From UBA1858 sp045106935 (GTDB lineage: Bacteria > Pseudomonadota > Gammaproteobacteria > UBA4575), in NCBI GenBank assembly GCA_045106935.1, contig JBGCFN010000014.1:1-64000 (forward strand): a stretch of DNA of 64,000 nucleotides, written 5' to 3'. Both the position numbers and the translations under genes were made by a program. Positions 15,916 to 25,457 of the stretch are shown here, in pieces; the first letter of the stretch is position 1; each line of letters starts with the position of its first letter. Under the pieces are notes generated by a model that saw only the letters and a program-made list of their open reading frames with translations, made no database searches and had not been told where the DNA came from.

Positions 15916-18162
15916 TCATTTGCGCGAGGATGATTTTCGCTTAGGTTTTTTTGGGCGCTTGCGTTTATTAGGGTTTTTATTTTGTTCTAGTACAAAATCA
16001 ATTTTACGTTCATCTATGTCAACGCGAGTAACAATGATGTCTACTGTGTCGCCAAGTCGGAACGTGTTATGTGTAAGCTCACCTTCCAAGGTCATATTGC
16101 TTGGGTCAAATTGATAGTAATCATCAGAGAGTGTGCTGATATGGACTAAACCTTCAACGTAGACATCCAACAATTCAACAAATAAGCCAAAAGATGTGAC
16201 ACCAGTGATGGCGCCGGTAAATATTTTACCCACTTTGTCTTGCATGAATTCACACTTCAAAGTGGCTTCGGCATCACGTGTGGCATCATCGGCGCGGCGC
16301 TCAGTCATCGAGCAGTGTTCGCCTTGCAAGACCAAATCATTGTGACTGTACATGAAGGTATCTGCTTTCTTCTTTGCGACTAGATGGCTAATTGCACGGT
16401 GAACAATTAAATCAGGGTAGCGCCGAATGGGTGATGTGAAATGTGCGTAGAAGGAATGGGCTAAACCAAAATGGCCTGCATTATCTGGACTGTAAACGGC
16501 TTGAGATAAAGAACGCAATAACATGGTTTCTATCCATCTGTCTTCCTCACGTTCGTTAACCTGTTTGATTAGGTTGGCATAATGAATTGGTTCAGGTTTT
16601 TCACCGCCAGGTAAGCTTAGTCCAAGCGATTTTAATAATTGGCGTAATTCTTTTAATTTGGTTTCTGTTGGGCCTTCATGAATACGATAGAGGCCAGGTA
16701 TTTTGTTTTTGCTGAGATACTTCGCTGCGGCAACGTTGGCAGCAATCATACACTCTTCGATAATACGGTGTGCATCATTTCTTTCATAAGGATAAATGCG
16801 AACAATCTTTTTATCAGGCCCAAATTCAATTTTGGTTTCTGTGGAATGAAAATCGATAGCGCCACGTTGCTCTCTATATTTAACCATTGCTAGGAATAGT
16901 CGATACAGATCATCCAGGTGAGTGCATATGTCACCAATTGATTTTCGTGCCTTTACTTTTTTATCGACCACTGCTGCAGCGACTTGGGTATAAGTCAAAC
17001 GCGCATGGGATTTAATGACTGCTTTGTAAAATTGGTAGCTTTGCATTTCTCCAGTTGGTGAAATACTCATTTCGCACACAAGTGTTAGGCGGGGTATTTC
17101 TGGGTTTAAAGAGCAAAGGCCATTAGATAAGTTTTCCGGTAGCATAGGGATGACTTGGCCAGGAAAATAAACAGATGTGCCGCGCCATTGAGCTTCTTTG
17201 TCTAGTTCATTGCCTGGTTGAACATAAAATGAAACATCTGCGATGGCGACATATAACTTCCAGCCACTGTCGCGAGTCTCACAATACACGGCATCATCAA
17301 AATCTTTGGCATCTTCACCATCAATGGTGACAAAAGGCATTGTCCGAAAATCTTTTCTTTGTGGTGATTCATCAGCAATTGATTGTTCAGAAAACGATTC
17401 CGCTTCATCAATCACGTCTTGAGAAAATTCGCTTGGTAATGAATGCACGCGAATAGCAATATCAATTTCCATGCCGGGTGCCATGTGTTCGCCTAATACT
17501 TCAAATACTTCGCCAATAGGCTGCTTTCTTTTGGTGGGTTGCTCAATGATTTTAGTGATAACAATTTGGCCATGTGTGGCGCCATTTTTTTTGTCGGGAG
17601 CAATAAAAATGTCTTGGTGCAATCGTTTGTTATCTGGGATGACAAACCCCATGCCTTGTTCTTCATGGTAGCGGCCCACAATTTGTTCGTTAGCACGTTC
17701 AAGTACTTCAACTAAATGACCTTCTCTACGACCGTCTTTCTTTGTATGAGTGACTTGTACCACCGCGCGATCTCCGTGTAATGCGGCGCGCATTTCACGT
17801 GGTGATAAAAATATATCTGATTCACTGTGTTCGTCTGGATTTAAAAAACCAAAGCCATCGGCATGTCCGATGATGCGTCCACGCACTAAGTCAGCTCGGC
17901 CGACAGGGAGATATGAGCCTTGACGATTACGAACTAATTGACCATCTCGCTCCATTGCGCGAAGGCGACGCTCCAATGATTCAAGATCACGCTCATTAGA
18001 TAAGCCTAGAGATTTCTTAATTTTGGTGAAGGTGGCGGGGCCTTCATTTTTATCAATCAGTTCGAGAATGAATTCTCGACTGGCAATCGGGTGAGCATAT
18101 TTTTTTGCTTCACGAGCGGCATGAGGATCATGGGATTTTTTTGTTTTCTTAGATTTTGCCAT
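15916..18162 (-). CDS. rnr: ribonuclease R
   Basis: A 748-residue 3'-5' exoribonuclease that degrades structured RNA. Winged-helix start, cold-shock domains (about 75-240), RNB catalytic domain with metal-binding 'TIDGEDAKDFDDAVYCE', and S1 domain near 640-725 ('GKIFTGAITGVTSFGLFVEL'). The tail is Lys/Arg-rich ('NKRKRPKKPKRKSSSRK'), as in other RNase R. Heads a run with rlmB. Confidence 0.98.
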   Translation of the reverse strand: MAKSKKTKKSHDPHAAREAKKYAHPIASREFILELIDKNEGPATFTKIKKSLGLSNERDLESLERRLRAMERDGQLVRNRQGSYLPVGRADLVRGRIIGHADGFGFLNPDEHSESDIFLSPREMRAALHGDRAVVQVTHTKKDGRREGHLVEVLERANEQIVGRYHEEQGMGFVIPDNKRLHQDIFIAPDKKNGATHGQIVITKIIEQPTKRKQPIGEVFEVLGEHMAPGMEIDIAIRVHSLPSEFSQDVIDEAESFSEQSIADESPQRKDFRTMPFVTIDGEDAKDFDDAVYCETRDSGWKLYVAIADVSFYVQPGNELDKEAQWRGTSVYFPGQVIPMLPENLSNGLCSLNPEIPRLTLVCEMSISPTGEMQSYQFYKAVIKSHARLTYTQVAAAVVDKKVKARKSIGDICTHLDDLYRLFLAMVKYREQRGAIDFHSTETKIEFGPDKKIVRIYPYERNDAHRIIEECMIAANVAAAKYLSKNKIPGLYRIHEGPTETKLKELRQLLKSLGLSLPGGEKPEPIHYANLIKQVNEREEDRWIETMLLRSLSQAVYSPDNAGHFGLAHSFYAHFTSPIRRYPDLIVHRAISHLVAKKKADTFMYSHNDLVLQGEHCSMTERRADDATRDAEATLKCEFMQDKVGKIFTGAITGVTSFGLFVELLDVYVEGLVHISTLSDDYYQFDPSNMTLEGELTHNTFRLGDTVDIIVTRVDIDERKIDFVLEQNKNPNKRKRPKKPKRKSSSRK

Positions 18163-18299
18163 GGGACAAGAATACTGTGAGTGTATATTTCTTAAACATT
18201 AAGGGGATACTACCGGGTTTAGATGCATAAACGTAGAATTAAATTAAAACTAAAGAAATATGTTGCTGAAACTGTCTCTGCGAAAAATTTTCTCATTAG

Positions 18300-18764
18300 T
18301 CACGGGACTAATATAAATCGATTTCCTTCTTTTAGGTGTAATCGATTATTGATAAAAACTGCTCGATCTTTATCGGATTTAGACAGATTGCGGAATTTGG
18401 CCATTTCACTCGTGGGACTTGAGGGAGTTTCACTCGCATGAGGTTTATTTGGATTCTCGATGCTTGATGGTTGTGTGTTTATGCGGCTGATGAATGCGTC
18501 TTTATATCCTGCTTGTTTTAATTGAGATAATAATTTTTCTGCGGCACTTTTGTGGGCAAAGTTGCCTACACTCACGCGTGATAATTCTCCATGATGCGAG
18601 ATGTGTACGCTGCCATATTGTTCGACAGATTTAACTAGCTTGTCTGGAAGCTGTTTGTAAGCAGCAATTTGAACGCTATACGTATCTGCATATGGTTCTG
18701 CAGTGGCTATGCATGTTAGGAGGATGATGATTGTTATTAGTGAGGCAATAAATTTATTTTTCAC
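18300..18764 (-). CDS. SPOR domain-containing exported protein
   Basis: 154 residues if started at the GTG at 18764, which puts a classical signal peptide first ('MKNKFIASLITIIILLTCIA'); a TTG frame 36 bp upstream would bury it. After cleavage near residue 22 comes a SPOR domain ('YSVQIAAYKQLPDKLVKSVE', 'VSVGNFAHKSAAEKLLSQL', 'GYKDAFISR'), a fold that binds denuded peptidoglycan. The tail ends in basic residues. It may help cell-wall or division processes; the specific role is unknown. Confidence 0.82.
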   Translation of the reverse strand: MKNKFIASLITIIILLTCIATAEPYADTYSVQIAAYKQLPDKLVKSVEQYGSVHISHHGELSRVSVGNFAHKSAAEKLLSQLKQAGYKDAFISRINTQPSSIENPNKPHASETPSSPTSEMAKFRNLSKSDKDRAVFINNRLHLKEGNRFILVP

Positions 18765-18999
18765 ATTAGTATCCGGGGTGATAAGAGGCTGAATAATCAA
18801 ATTTTTATATACATTGATTGTCTATTATTTGTGCAGATATATAATCTAAACATAGCTGTTAATGATGTCTCTATGTGACTTGATTTGTATAAATAACGTG
18901 CGAATAGCTGTATTTTATAGATTACGTTAACAGAATCACATTGTGGTGATTTCAAATGAGTAATATCTAGTATGAAGAACCACTAAGTGCGAATAAGTG

Positions 19000-19221
19000 A
19001 TGAAAATTAAAGCAGAGTTTAAAATTCGAAATAGCGAAAGTCGTAGAGGCGATGCGAAACATATACGTTTCCCTATGAAAGCGAAAGGTGGAGAAGTCGT
19101 TTTACGAGAAAGGCGGACTAATCCAGATCGTCGGCATCCTGGGCTTGAAACGCACGAACTTAAAGTGTCTTCTGAAGAGTTTAAAGATTTGTTTGAAGAA
19201 TATAATAAACACAGCAAATAA
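19000..19221 (+). CDS. small basic protein with RR-PDRR motif, function unknown
   Basis: 73 residues from ATG at 19000 (an adjoining GTG at 18997 is also possible). Highly charged: 'FKIRNSESRRGDAKHIRFPM', 'LRERRTNPDRRHPGLETHEL', then an acidic helix 'SSEEFKDLFEEYNKHSK'. The RR-x-x-PDRR element recurs in many small proteobacterial proteins and in the N-terminus of the DUF5658 protein at 9679, but no function is known. Convergent with the hydroxylase gene at 19226. Confidence 0.6.
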   Translation: MKIKAEFKIRNSESRRGDAKHIRFPMKAKGGEVVLRERRTNPDRRHPGLETHELKVSSEEFKDLFEEYNKHSK

Positions 19222-19225
19222 ATTG

Positions 19226-20029
19226 TTAATGCCTCTTGGCTGAAAAAGGAATTGTCAACATCCCCAAGAGTCGATTCCATTGTCTCTCAACATACTGCTC
19301 GCCTAGACCAAGTTTAAATGCCTTATCAATTGAGCGCATTGTATAAGACTTAAAAAGTCTGTCCCAAAAAGAAAATATACTCGCATAATTTGAATCGGTT
19401 TCACTTTGAATATCAGAGTGATGTAAGCGATGCATGTGTGGTGTGACAATGGCTATGCGCAGTGCTTTATCTATTTTTTCATTTAATCGTATATTGCTGT
19501 GATGAAATAAAATAATAGGCAGCAAAACAACTTCGTATAGAAGTAAGTGGTCTATTTGTATTCCTATGATTGGAATTATGCTAATTCGAATGAAATTAGA
19601 ATAAATAATTTCTATTGGGTGAAATCGAAGCCCAGTACTCGCATCCATATCTTTATCTGTATGGTGGACTTGATGAAATTTCCATAGAAAATTTATTTCA
19701 TGATTAAGTCGATGCCAGATGTATTGCCATAAATCGATTAAAACAATCGCAAATAAGAAAGAATACATTGTTGGCAAGTTGACTTGATTAAGAACCCCAT
19801 AATGATTAGTCCAGGTCCAATCACACACATGTTTGATTATAAAAACAAAGAACAAGGTAGAAATTAAAGTGTTAATCCCTGCGAGTGTTAAATTGCGCAA
19901 CGAGTGTGGTAAGTGAAGTTGACGATTTTTGAAGTGAGGTGCGATATGCTCAATTGTAAAGAGAGCCAAATACACTACTGCTAGCATTAGGAGTTTTGTA
20001 TTCTCTTCGGTGAAATATTCTTCAAGCAT
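19226..20029 (-). CDS. sterol desaturase/fatty acid hydroxylase family protein
   Basis: A 267-residue membrane di-iron enzyme. Four to five hydrophobic segments and the histidine clusters HRLNH, 'FHQVHHTD', 'RFHPIE' and 'HMHRLHHS' match the FA_hydroxylase family, whose histidines bind two irons for O2-dependent hydroxylation or desaturation of a lipid. The substrate is unknown. Stands between two plus-strand genes. Confidence 0.92.
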   Translation of the reverse strand: MLEEYFTEENTKLLMLAVVYLALFTIEHIAPHFKNRQLHLPHSLRNLTLAGINTLISTLFFVFIIKHVCDWTWTNHYGVLNQVNLPTMYSFLFAIVLIDLWQYIWHRLNHEINFLWKFHQVHHTDKDMDASTGLRFHPIEIIYSNFIRISIIPIIGIQIDHLLLYEVVLLPIILFHHSNIRLNEKIDKALRIAIVTPHMHRLHHSDIQSETDSNYASIFSFWDRLFKSYTMRSIDKAFKLGLGEQYVERQWNRLLGMLTIPFSAKRH

Positions 20030-20114
20030 CGGTTGTCTTTATGCGTTGGCGGTAGAGAGGTATCGAGGATGTTGGTAATATGAGCTTATATGTTAGAGGA
20101 TACAAGAGGTTAGT

Positions 20115-20711
20115 GTGGAAGAATTCTCAATAAGAGATGCTCAGCTGTCTGATTGTGCAACCATTGCGCGGCTTGTAAATGAATCCTCTGGAGGAGCGGC
20201 TGACTATTTGTTTGATCAGTCTAATGTGGGTGGTATCACGGTAGTAGAGAAGGTCAGTCAGCTATTAGCAAGTGAGGTTCATTATTCCTATGCGAATACC
20301 AAAATTGTTCAGATAAAAGATAAAGTGGCTGGAATGGCGTTGAGCTTTCCAGCAAGCGGGCTATTGCTGAATGAACAAATGAAACAATTTTATTCTGAAC
20401 AGCAGTTTCAGTATGTTCAATATTTTGTAGAAAACAAATTAAAGGATAGTTGGCATTTAGATGCTATATGTGTGGAAAATAGCTATCGCAGCCATGGAAT
20501 GGGCACGCAATTGTTAGGGATGGTTAAGCAGCAAGCTAGTTATTATAAGTTTCCACGCTTAGAAGTGTTTGTGTTTGCAAGCAACTCAAGCGCAATTCGA
20601 TTTTATCAACGAAATGATTTTGTGTTGCATAAGGAAATTGCTGTTACTCAGCATGAGTTTTTAGGCGACAAAGGCCCATTGTTGCTAATGAGCTGCGATT
20701 TGTCTGATTGA
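20115..20711 (+). CDS. GNAT family N-acetyltransferase
   Basis: 198 residues, GTG start preceded by AGAGG at 5 nt. 'FSIRDAQLSDCATIARLVNE' is a typical GNAT opening. The acetyl-CoA loop lies in 'VENSYRSHGMGTQLLGMVKQ' (R-x-x-G-x-G type, here RSHGMG), and 'VFASNSSAIRFYQRNDFVLH' is the C-terminal motif. The acceptor substrate is unknown. Convergent with purA, 2 bp apart. Confidence 0.9.
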   Translation: MEEFSIRDAQLSDCATIARLVNESSGGAADYLFDQSNVGGITVVEKVSQLLASEVHYSYANTKIVQIKDKVAGMALSFPASGLLLNEQMKQFYSEQQFQYVQYFVENKLKDSWHLDAICVENSYRSHGMGTQLLGMVKQQASYYKFPRLEVFVFASNSSAIRFYQRNDFVLHKEIAVTQHEFLGDKGPLLLMSCDLSD

Positions 20712-20713
20712 GA

Positions 20714-22003
20714 TTAAAAGATATCTAATCTAATCACATTTTCACTGCGTTCTGGTCCGGTCGAGATAATGTCGATGGGGACTTCTAATAACTCTTCTAC
20801 TTTCTTTATGTAGTTCTTTGCATTGTCAGGAAGCTGGTCAAAATTAGTCGCACCCACCGTTGAGCTTTTCCAGCCTGGCATGGTGATGTAATTTGGTGTG
20901 CAGTTTTCTATGTTTTCTGCATTCAGTGGGAGTGAGTCTACTGCTTCTCCATTTGATTGGTATGACGTGCATATACAAAGTTCATCTAATGTATCCAACA
21001 CGTCTAATTTGGTAAAACAAATGCCAGTGACGCCATTTAAATACATAGCTCGTTTGAGTGCGATTGCATCTAGCCAACCACAACGACGTTGTCTGCCGGT
21101 GGTGGCACCAAATTCATGTCCACGTTCACCAAGTTCTTGGCCAACATCATCGAATAACTCGGTAGGGAAAGGCCCGCCACCTACTCTTGTGGTGTAGGCT
21201 TTAACAATGCCGAGTACGTAATCAATAGAGTTAGGCGCAACACCGCTACCAGAACATACACCGCCCGCCGTGGTGTTTGATGAAGTCACATAAGGATAGG
21301 TGCCATGGTCTATGTCGAGGAGTGTCCCTTGTGCGCCTTCAAATAAGATTTTTTTGTTTTGCTTTTGAAGGATATTCAAGCGTGCACTGACGTCACTAAT
21401 CATTGGAGTGATTTGTTCTGCCCAAGCGTATAGTTGTTCTGTGAGCTGTTTAATGTCACAGGTATCGTGTTTGTAATAATTCTTCAGAACATAGTTATGG
21501 TAATCCAGGATGCTTTCTAATTTGGATATTGTGTTTTCCATATTTATGAAGTCACCCACACGTAATCCTCGACGTGCGATTTTATCTTCATAGGCCGGCC
21601 CAATGCCTCGGCCTGTTGTGCCAATGGCAGACTTGCCGCGTGCTTTCTCACGCGCTTGGTCTAAAAGAATGTGATAAGGAAGAATTAACGGGCAGCCATC
21701 TGAAAGAAATAGTCTTGCGCGTGCATTGACACCACGTTTGTCTAGCATGCTTAGTTCTTCGAATAATGCTTCGGGCGAAAGGACAACGCCATTTCCAATG
21801 TAACATTCAACATTGTCTCGTAAAATTCCAGAAGGAATTAAATGTAGTATTGTTGTTTCATCGCCTACGACAATAGTGTGTCCTGCATTATGCCCCCCTT
21901 GGAAACGAACAACAGCATCTGCCTGAGCGGTGAGCATATCGACTATTTTGCCTTTACCTTCATCTCCCCATTGGGTTCCTAAAACAACTACATTCTTATT
22001 CAT
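20714..22003 (-). CDS. purA: adenylosuccinate synthetase
   Basis: A 429-residue GTP-dependent enzyme joining IMP and aspartate, first committed step to AMP. P-loop 'GTQWGDEGKGKIVDML', 'QGGHNAGHTIVV', 'IGTTGRGIGPAYEDK', 'LFEGAQGTLLDIDHGTYP' and 'TTTGRQRRCGWLD'-type motif (here 'GATTGRQRRCGWLDAIALK') are all present. Normal length. Directly after hisZ (1 bp). Confidence 0.99.
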   Translation of the reverse strand: MNKNVVVLGTQWGDEGKGKIVDMLTAQADAVVRFQGGHNAGHTIVVGDETTILHLIPSGILRDNVECYIGNGVVLSPEALFEELSMLDKRGVNARARLFLSDGCPLILPYHILLDQAREKARGKSAIGTTGRGIGPAYEDKIARRGLRVGDFINMENTISKLESILDYHNYVLKNYYKHDTCDIKQLTEQLYAWAEQITPMISDVSARLNILQKQNKKILFEGAQGTLLDIDHGTYPYVTSSNTTAGGVCSGSGVAPNSIDYVLGIVKAYTTRVGGGPFPTELFDDVGQELGERGHEFGATTGRQRRCGWLDAIALKRAMYLNGVTGICFTKLDVLDTLDELCICTSYQSNGEAVDSLPLNAENIENCTPNYITMPGWKSSTVGATNFDQLPDNAKNYIKKVEELLEVPIDIISTGPERSENVIRLDIF

Positions 22004-22004
22004 T

Positions 22005-23189
22005 TTAGATATCCTTAACTGCCCATTTATTATTTTCGTTATGTAAGGTTTGTGTACAGCCGGCTAAGCTGGCTTCGTCTGCATTGTCACTCAGTCCGTT
22101 AATTACCACTTTTCCTTGTGCGCGTAGCTCAGCGACAGTGGCGGCTAGCGTGCTATCGTTGCTGCATGGCGCATAAATTGGCCCAGTTGCTTTTGTCGGG
22201 GAGTGGTTTGAAGCTGTGATTAAGCCTCTTAAGTCAGCACTAAATCCGGTGGCGGGTCTAGCGCGACCAAATGTTTCGCCAATATTGTCATAACGGCCGC
22301 CACGAGCAAGTTCGTCACCCTGATTGGCACAGAAAGCCGTAAATACTATGCCTTGTTGATAGTGATAACCGCGTGATTCAGCAAGGTCATAATGAATTTT
22401 AGTGTTATTTAAACGGGTGTTTAACGCATTGCTTAGGTTTTCAATATAGTCAATGCATTGTAATAATTCTTTACCACCAATTTTAAGTTGTTCACGTGCT
22501 TGACTCAGGATATCGGCAGAACCGTGTAAATTAACTAAGTCCAAAATGGCCTTTTTAAAATCTGCAGAGCAGTCAACCGATTCCAGTAAAGTTTCAATAT
22601 CGGGTGTAGATTTTCGCTGCAACATTGAAAATAAGTCTGCTTCAAGTTGAGGGCTTAATTTGGCAGATTTGGTTAAAGCTTCAAATATTCCCGTATGCCC
22701 AAGGTCGAGCAAGATTTGATCAATGCCGCTGGCATTAAGTGTTGCTGTCATTAGGGAAATGATCTCTAGATCACTAGCAAGGCCTGTGTGGCCATATAAT
22801 TCTGCACCAATTTGTAATGGGCTGCGTGTGCCACCGGCAGTTTCTGGTCGTGTATGCAGAACGGTGCCGCAATAACATAACCTGGTCGGCGATTCAGATT
22901 TCAACATGTGAGCATCAATGCGCGCCACTTGAGGTGTCATGTCTGCACGAACACCCATGGTGCGGCCAGATAGTTGGTCAGTGAGTTTGAATGTTTGTAA
23001 GTCTAAATCTTCACACTCACCTACGAGCAACGAGTCTAAAAACTCAATAAAAGGTGGAATGACTAACTGATATCCCCACGAAGCGAATAGATCGAGAGAT
23101 TTTCTTCGGTACGATTCAAGAATGGCTGCATTTTCAGGCAGTACTTCCTCAATCCCTGCGGGGAGTAACCAACGAGTGCGTGAAGACAT
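22005..23189 (-). CDS. hisZ: ATP phosphoribosyltransferase regulatory subunit
   Basis: A 394-residue paralogue of histidyl-tRNA synthetase catalytic domain ('LPAGIEEVLPENA', 'MGVRADMTPQVARIDA', 'RLCYCGTVLH', 'LARGGRYDNIGETFGRARPA'). It lacks the HisRS anticodon-binding domain. HisZ activates the short form of HisG at the first step of histidine synthesis. hisG is not in the window. The position between hflC and purA is the one seen in pseudomonads. Confidence 0.95.
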   Translation of the reverse strand: MSSRTRWLLPAGIEEVLPENAAILESYRRKSLDLFASWGYQLVIPPFIEFLDSLLVGECEDLDLQTFKLTDQLSGRTMGVRADMTPQVARIDAHMLKSESPTRLCYCGTVLHTRPETAGGTRSPLQIGAELYGHTGLASDLEIISLMTATLNASGIDQILLDLGHTGIFEALTKSAKLSPQLEADLFSMLQRKSTPDIETLLESVDCSADFKKAILDLVNLHGSADILSQAREQLKIGGKELLQCIDYIENLSNALNTRLNNTKIHYDLAESRGYHYQQGIVFTAFCANQGDELARGGRYDNIGETFGRARPATGFSADLRGLITASNHSPTKATGPIYAPCSNDSTLAATVAELRAQGKVVINGLSDNADEASLAGCTQTLHNENNKWAVKDI

Positions 23190-23204
23190 GAAGATTTAAT
23201 AATA

Positions 23205-23396
23205 TTAGCTTTGACGAATAAGGGTTAAGAGTACCACGCCTACTAGCATGCTCACCAACCCAAATATGCGTAAAGTCCGATCTGGCATGGTGGCAATGTT
23301 CTCCCACAGCCTGCGGACTGCCCTTGGACTAGCAAAAGGAAGGATTCCCTCAAGTACCAGGACAAGTGCGCAAGCGGCTAGCAGATCGTTAGCCAT
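23205..23396 (-). CDS. DUF2065 family small membrane protein (YjeT-like)
   Basis: 63 residues, two TM segments (about 3-22 and 42-60) joined by 'ASPRAVRRLWENIATMPD', the DUF2065 pattern. Function unknown, but the gene is regularly placed just after hflC in Gammaproteobacteria, as here. Confidence 0.9.
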   Translation of the reverse strand: MANDLLAACALVLVLEGILPFASPRAVRRLWENIATMPDRTLRIFGLVSMLVGVVLLTLIRQS

Positions 23397-23414
23397 GGTG
23401 AATATCTAAAGTGA

Positions 23415-24278
23415 CTACTTTGGTTTTGACTGATTAAAGTAACGGAAAAATTGTGAATCCGGTTCTAGCACAAGAATGTCATTCTTAGAGCTAAAGGTTT
23501 GCTTATAAGCGGTCAAACTCTTTGTTAATGTGTAAAACTCCTGGTCTTTGCCATAAGATTTAGCGTAGATATTTGCAGCCGTTGCATCACCTTCACCGCG
23601 AAGTTGCTCGGATGTCTTGTAAGCATTGGCGAGTGTAATTTGACGTTCACGGTCAGCGGCAGCACGTATTTTTTCTGATGACTCTTTGCCGCGAGCACGA
23701 AAGTCTTTTGCGACTCGATCTCGGCCTGCGCTCATACGTTGGTAGACAGAATCACTAATGTCATCCGTGTAATCGATACGACTGATGCGTAAGTCAACGA
23801 TTTCAATGCCTAGCTCTTTAGAAATATTATTTGCCTTCAAGACAAGTGCATTCATGATGTCAGCACGTTCACCAGACACAGACTCTTTAATGGTGCGTTG
23901 TGCAAATTCATCACGTAACTCATCTTTGGTGATTTGGCTTAGTCGACTATTTGCGCGTTCTTCTAATCCGCCGGTTGCAACAAAGTAATCACGAACATTA
24001 TCAATGCGCCACTTAACGAAGAAATCGACATACACATATTTTTTCTCGTTGGTAGGGAATAAATCTGGTTGAACATCTAGTGTTAAAATTCGTGAATCAA
24101 ATTTTCTTTCGTTATTTATAAGGGGTGTTTTCCAATGCAGACCCGGCTTGATATCAGCTTCTTTAATTTCACCAAACTTAAATAGAATAGCGCGTTCAGT
24201 TTCATTAACAGTGTAGGTGCATAGGCTAAAGACAACGACCACCAATATAACCGCTGCAATTAATAATTTAGAAATCAT
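23415..24278 (-). CDS. hflC: protease modulator HflC
   Basis: 287 residues from the ATG at 24278, which has AGAGAGG upstream and lies 1 bp after the hflK stop; a longer frame reaching into hflK is not used. One N-terminal TM segment ('LLIAAVILVVVVFSLCTYTV') and a periplasmic SPFH/band-7 domain ('ERAILFKFGEI', 'DLRISRIDYTDDISDSVYQR', 'EGDATAANIYAKSYG'). With HflK it forms the cage around FtsH that modulates its proteolysis. Confidence 0.96.
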   Translation of the reverse strand: MISKLLIAAVILVVVVFSLCTYTVNETERAILFKFGEIKEADIKPGLHWKTPLINNERKFDSRILTLDVQPDLFPTNEKKYVYVDFFVKWRIDNVRDYFVATGGLEERANSRLSQITKDELRDEFAQRTIKESVSGERADIMNALVLKANNISKELGIEIVDLRISRIDYTDDISDSVYQRMSAGRDRVAKDFRARGKESSEKIRAAADRERQITLANAYKTSEQLRGEGDATAANIYAKSYGKDQEFYTLTKSLTAYKQTFSSKNDILVLEPDSQFFRYFNQSKPK

Positions 24279-24279
24279 C

Positions 24280-25413
24280 TTATCGTACCTCTCTGCCGCG
24301 AATAGTGCGTCTCGGATTAGTGTTGGCAGTTGTGCTTGTGGTGCTTGGAGTGCCAAAGTTAACGGCGCCTGAAGGCGTGCGATTATTTTGCATGAGCTGA
24401 TCTAAAGGTAGATACATAAGATTGTTGCTGCCTTCTACGTCCATCATGATTTTAGTGGTATTTGAATATACGGCCTGAGTTGCTTCTAGGTAGAGGCGCT
24501 CCCGTGTAATGTTCGGTGCTTTATTATACTCGGTGAGTAATGCTTCAAATCTTTCGGCTTCACCTTCTGCTTTTGAAACAATCGCTTCTTTATAGGCAGT
24601 GGCTTCTTCAATAATTCGTGCGGCTTCACCACGTGACTGGGGCACAATTGTGTTTGCGTAGGCTTCTGCTTCTTCGATGTATCTTTCTAAATCCTCGCGA
24701 GATTTGATTACATCATCAAACGCATTTTGTACTTGAGCCGGGGGCTGTGTTTTTTCTAGGTTGAGTGTGGTGACTTCAATCCCCGCATCGTATCGGTCTA
24801 GAATTTCCTGCATTAGGGATTTAGTGTTTGAAGAAATAACTTCTAAGCCTTCATATAAAACAAAGTCCACAGTGCTCTTACCAACGACTTCACGAATGGC
24901 GCTTTCCATTGCTTGTTTAACAGTGACTTCAGGAAAGCGTAAATTAAATAAATAATTTGGTGCGTCTTTAATTCTAAATTGAGCGGCAAGGATTATCTCA
25001 ACGATATTTTCATCTTTAGTCAGCATCGTTGTTTGGTGCTTAGAACTACGGACTTGCTGCATATCAACGACTTTTAGTTCTTCAATCGGGTAAGGCATAT
25101 GCCAGTGTAATCCGGGGTTGGTCAGTTCTTTATATTTACCAAATTGTAGAATGACACCCGTTTCACCATCTGTGATGGTATAGATGCCTGTGCCTGCCCA
25201 GATGAGGCCTGCAACAATTAGCGCAAATATCCCTATGCCTGCACTTGCGCCTCCAGAGGGTGCGGCACCAGAACCGCCGCCTTTGCCTCCAAAAATACCA
25301 CCAAACTTGCGGCTGAGGTTTTGAAAAATCTCATCTAAATCAGGTGGGCCTTGATTATTAGAATTACGATTCCAGGGGTCATCGTTTTTATTACCTGGGC
25401 TGTTCCAAGGCAT
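24280..25413 (-). CDS. hflK: FtsH protease activity modulator HflK
   Basis: 377 residues. The Asn/Gly-rich cytoplasmic start ('MPWNSPGNKNDDPWNRNSN') precedes a TM segment near 57-78 and a band-7 domain ('GIYTITDGETGVILQFGKY', 'NLEKTQPPAQVQNAFDDV', 'SRGEAARIIEEATAYKEAIV'). The tail has an R-G-R-E-V-R end typical of HflK. Partner of HflC around FtsH in the inner membrane. Confidence 0.97.
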   Translation of the reverse strand: MPWNSPGNKNDDPWNRNSNNQGPPDLDEIFQNLSRKFGGIFGGKGGGSGAAPSGGASAGIGIFALIVAGLIWAGTGIYTITDGETGVILQFGKYKELTNPGLHWHMPYPIEELKVVDMQQVRSSKHQTTMLTKDENIVEIILAAQFRIKDAPNYLFNLRFPEVTVKQAMESAIREVVGKSTVDFVLYEGLEVISSNTKSLMQEILDRYDAGIEVTTLNLEKTQPPAQVQNAFDDVIKSREDLERYIEEAEAYANTIVPQSRGEAARIIEEATAYKEAIVSKAEGEAERFEALLTEYNKAPNITRERLYLEATQAVYSNTTKIMMDVEGSNNLMYLPLDQLMQNNRTPSGAVNFGTPSTTSTTANTNPRRTIRGREVR

Positions 25414-25457
25414 GGAGTTCTCCGATATGAAAAAATTAAAAGGTTAAGGGGTGTATT

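Noticed and set aside
18223..18441. 72-codon plus-strand frame near the SPOR gene
   Set aside because: Overlaps the C-terminal half of the SPOR protein antisense; no ribosome binding site or family.
18936..19280. 114-codon minus-strand frame
   Set aside because: Overlaps the better-supported 73-residue plus gene and the end of the hydroxylase gene; composition looks like an antisense shadow.
24279..24356. 26-codon N-terminal extension of HflC into hflK
   Set aside because: The ATG at 24278 has AGAGAGG upstream and gives the normal HflC start; the extension would overlap hflK by 77 bp.
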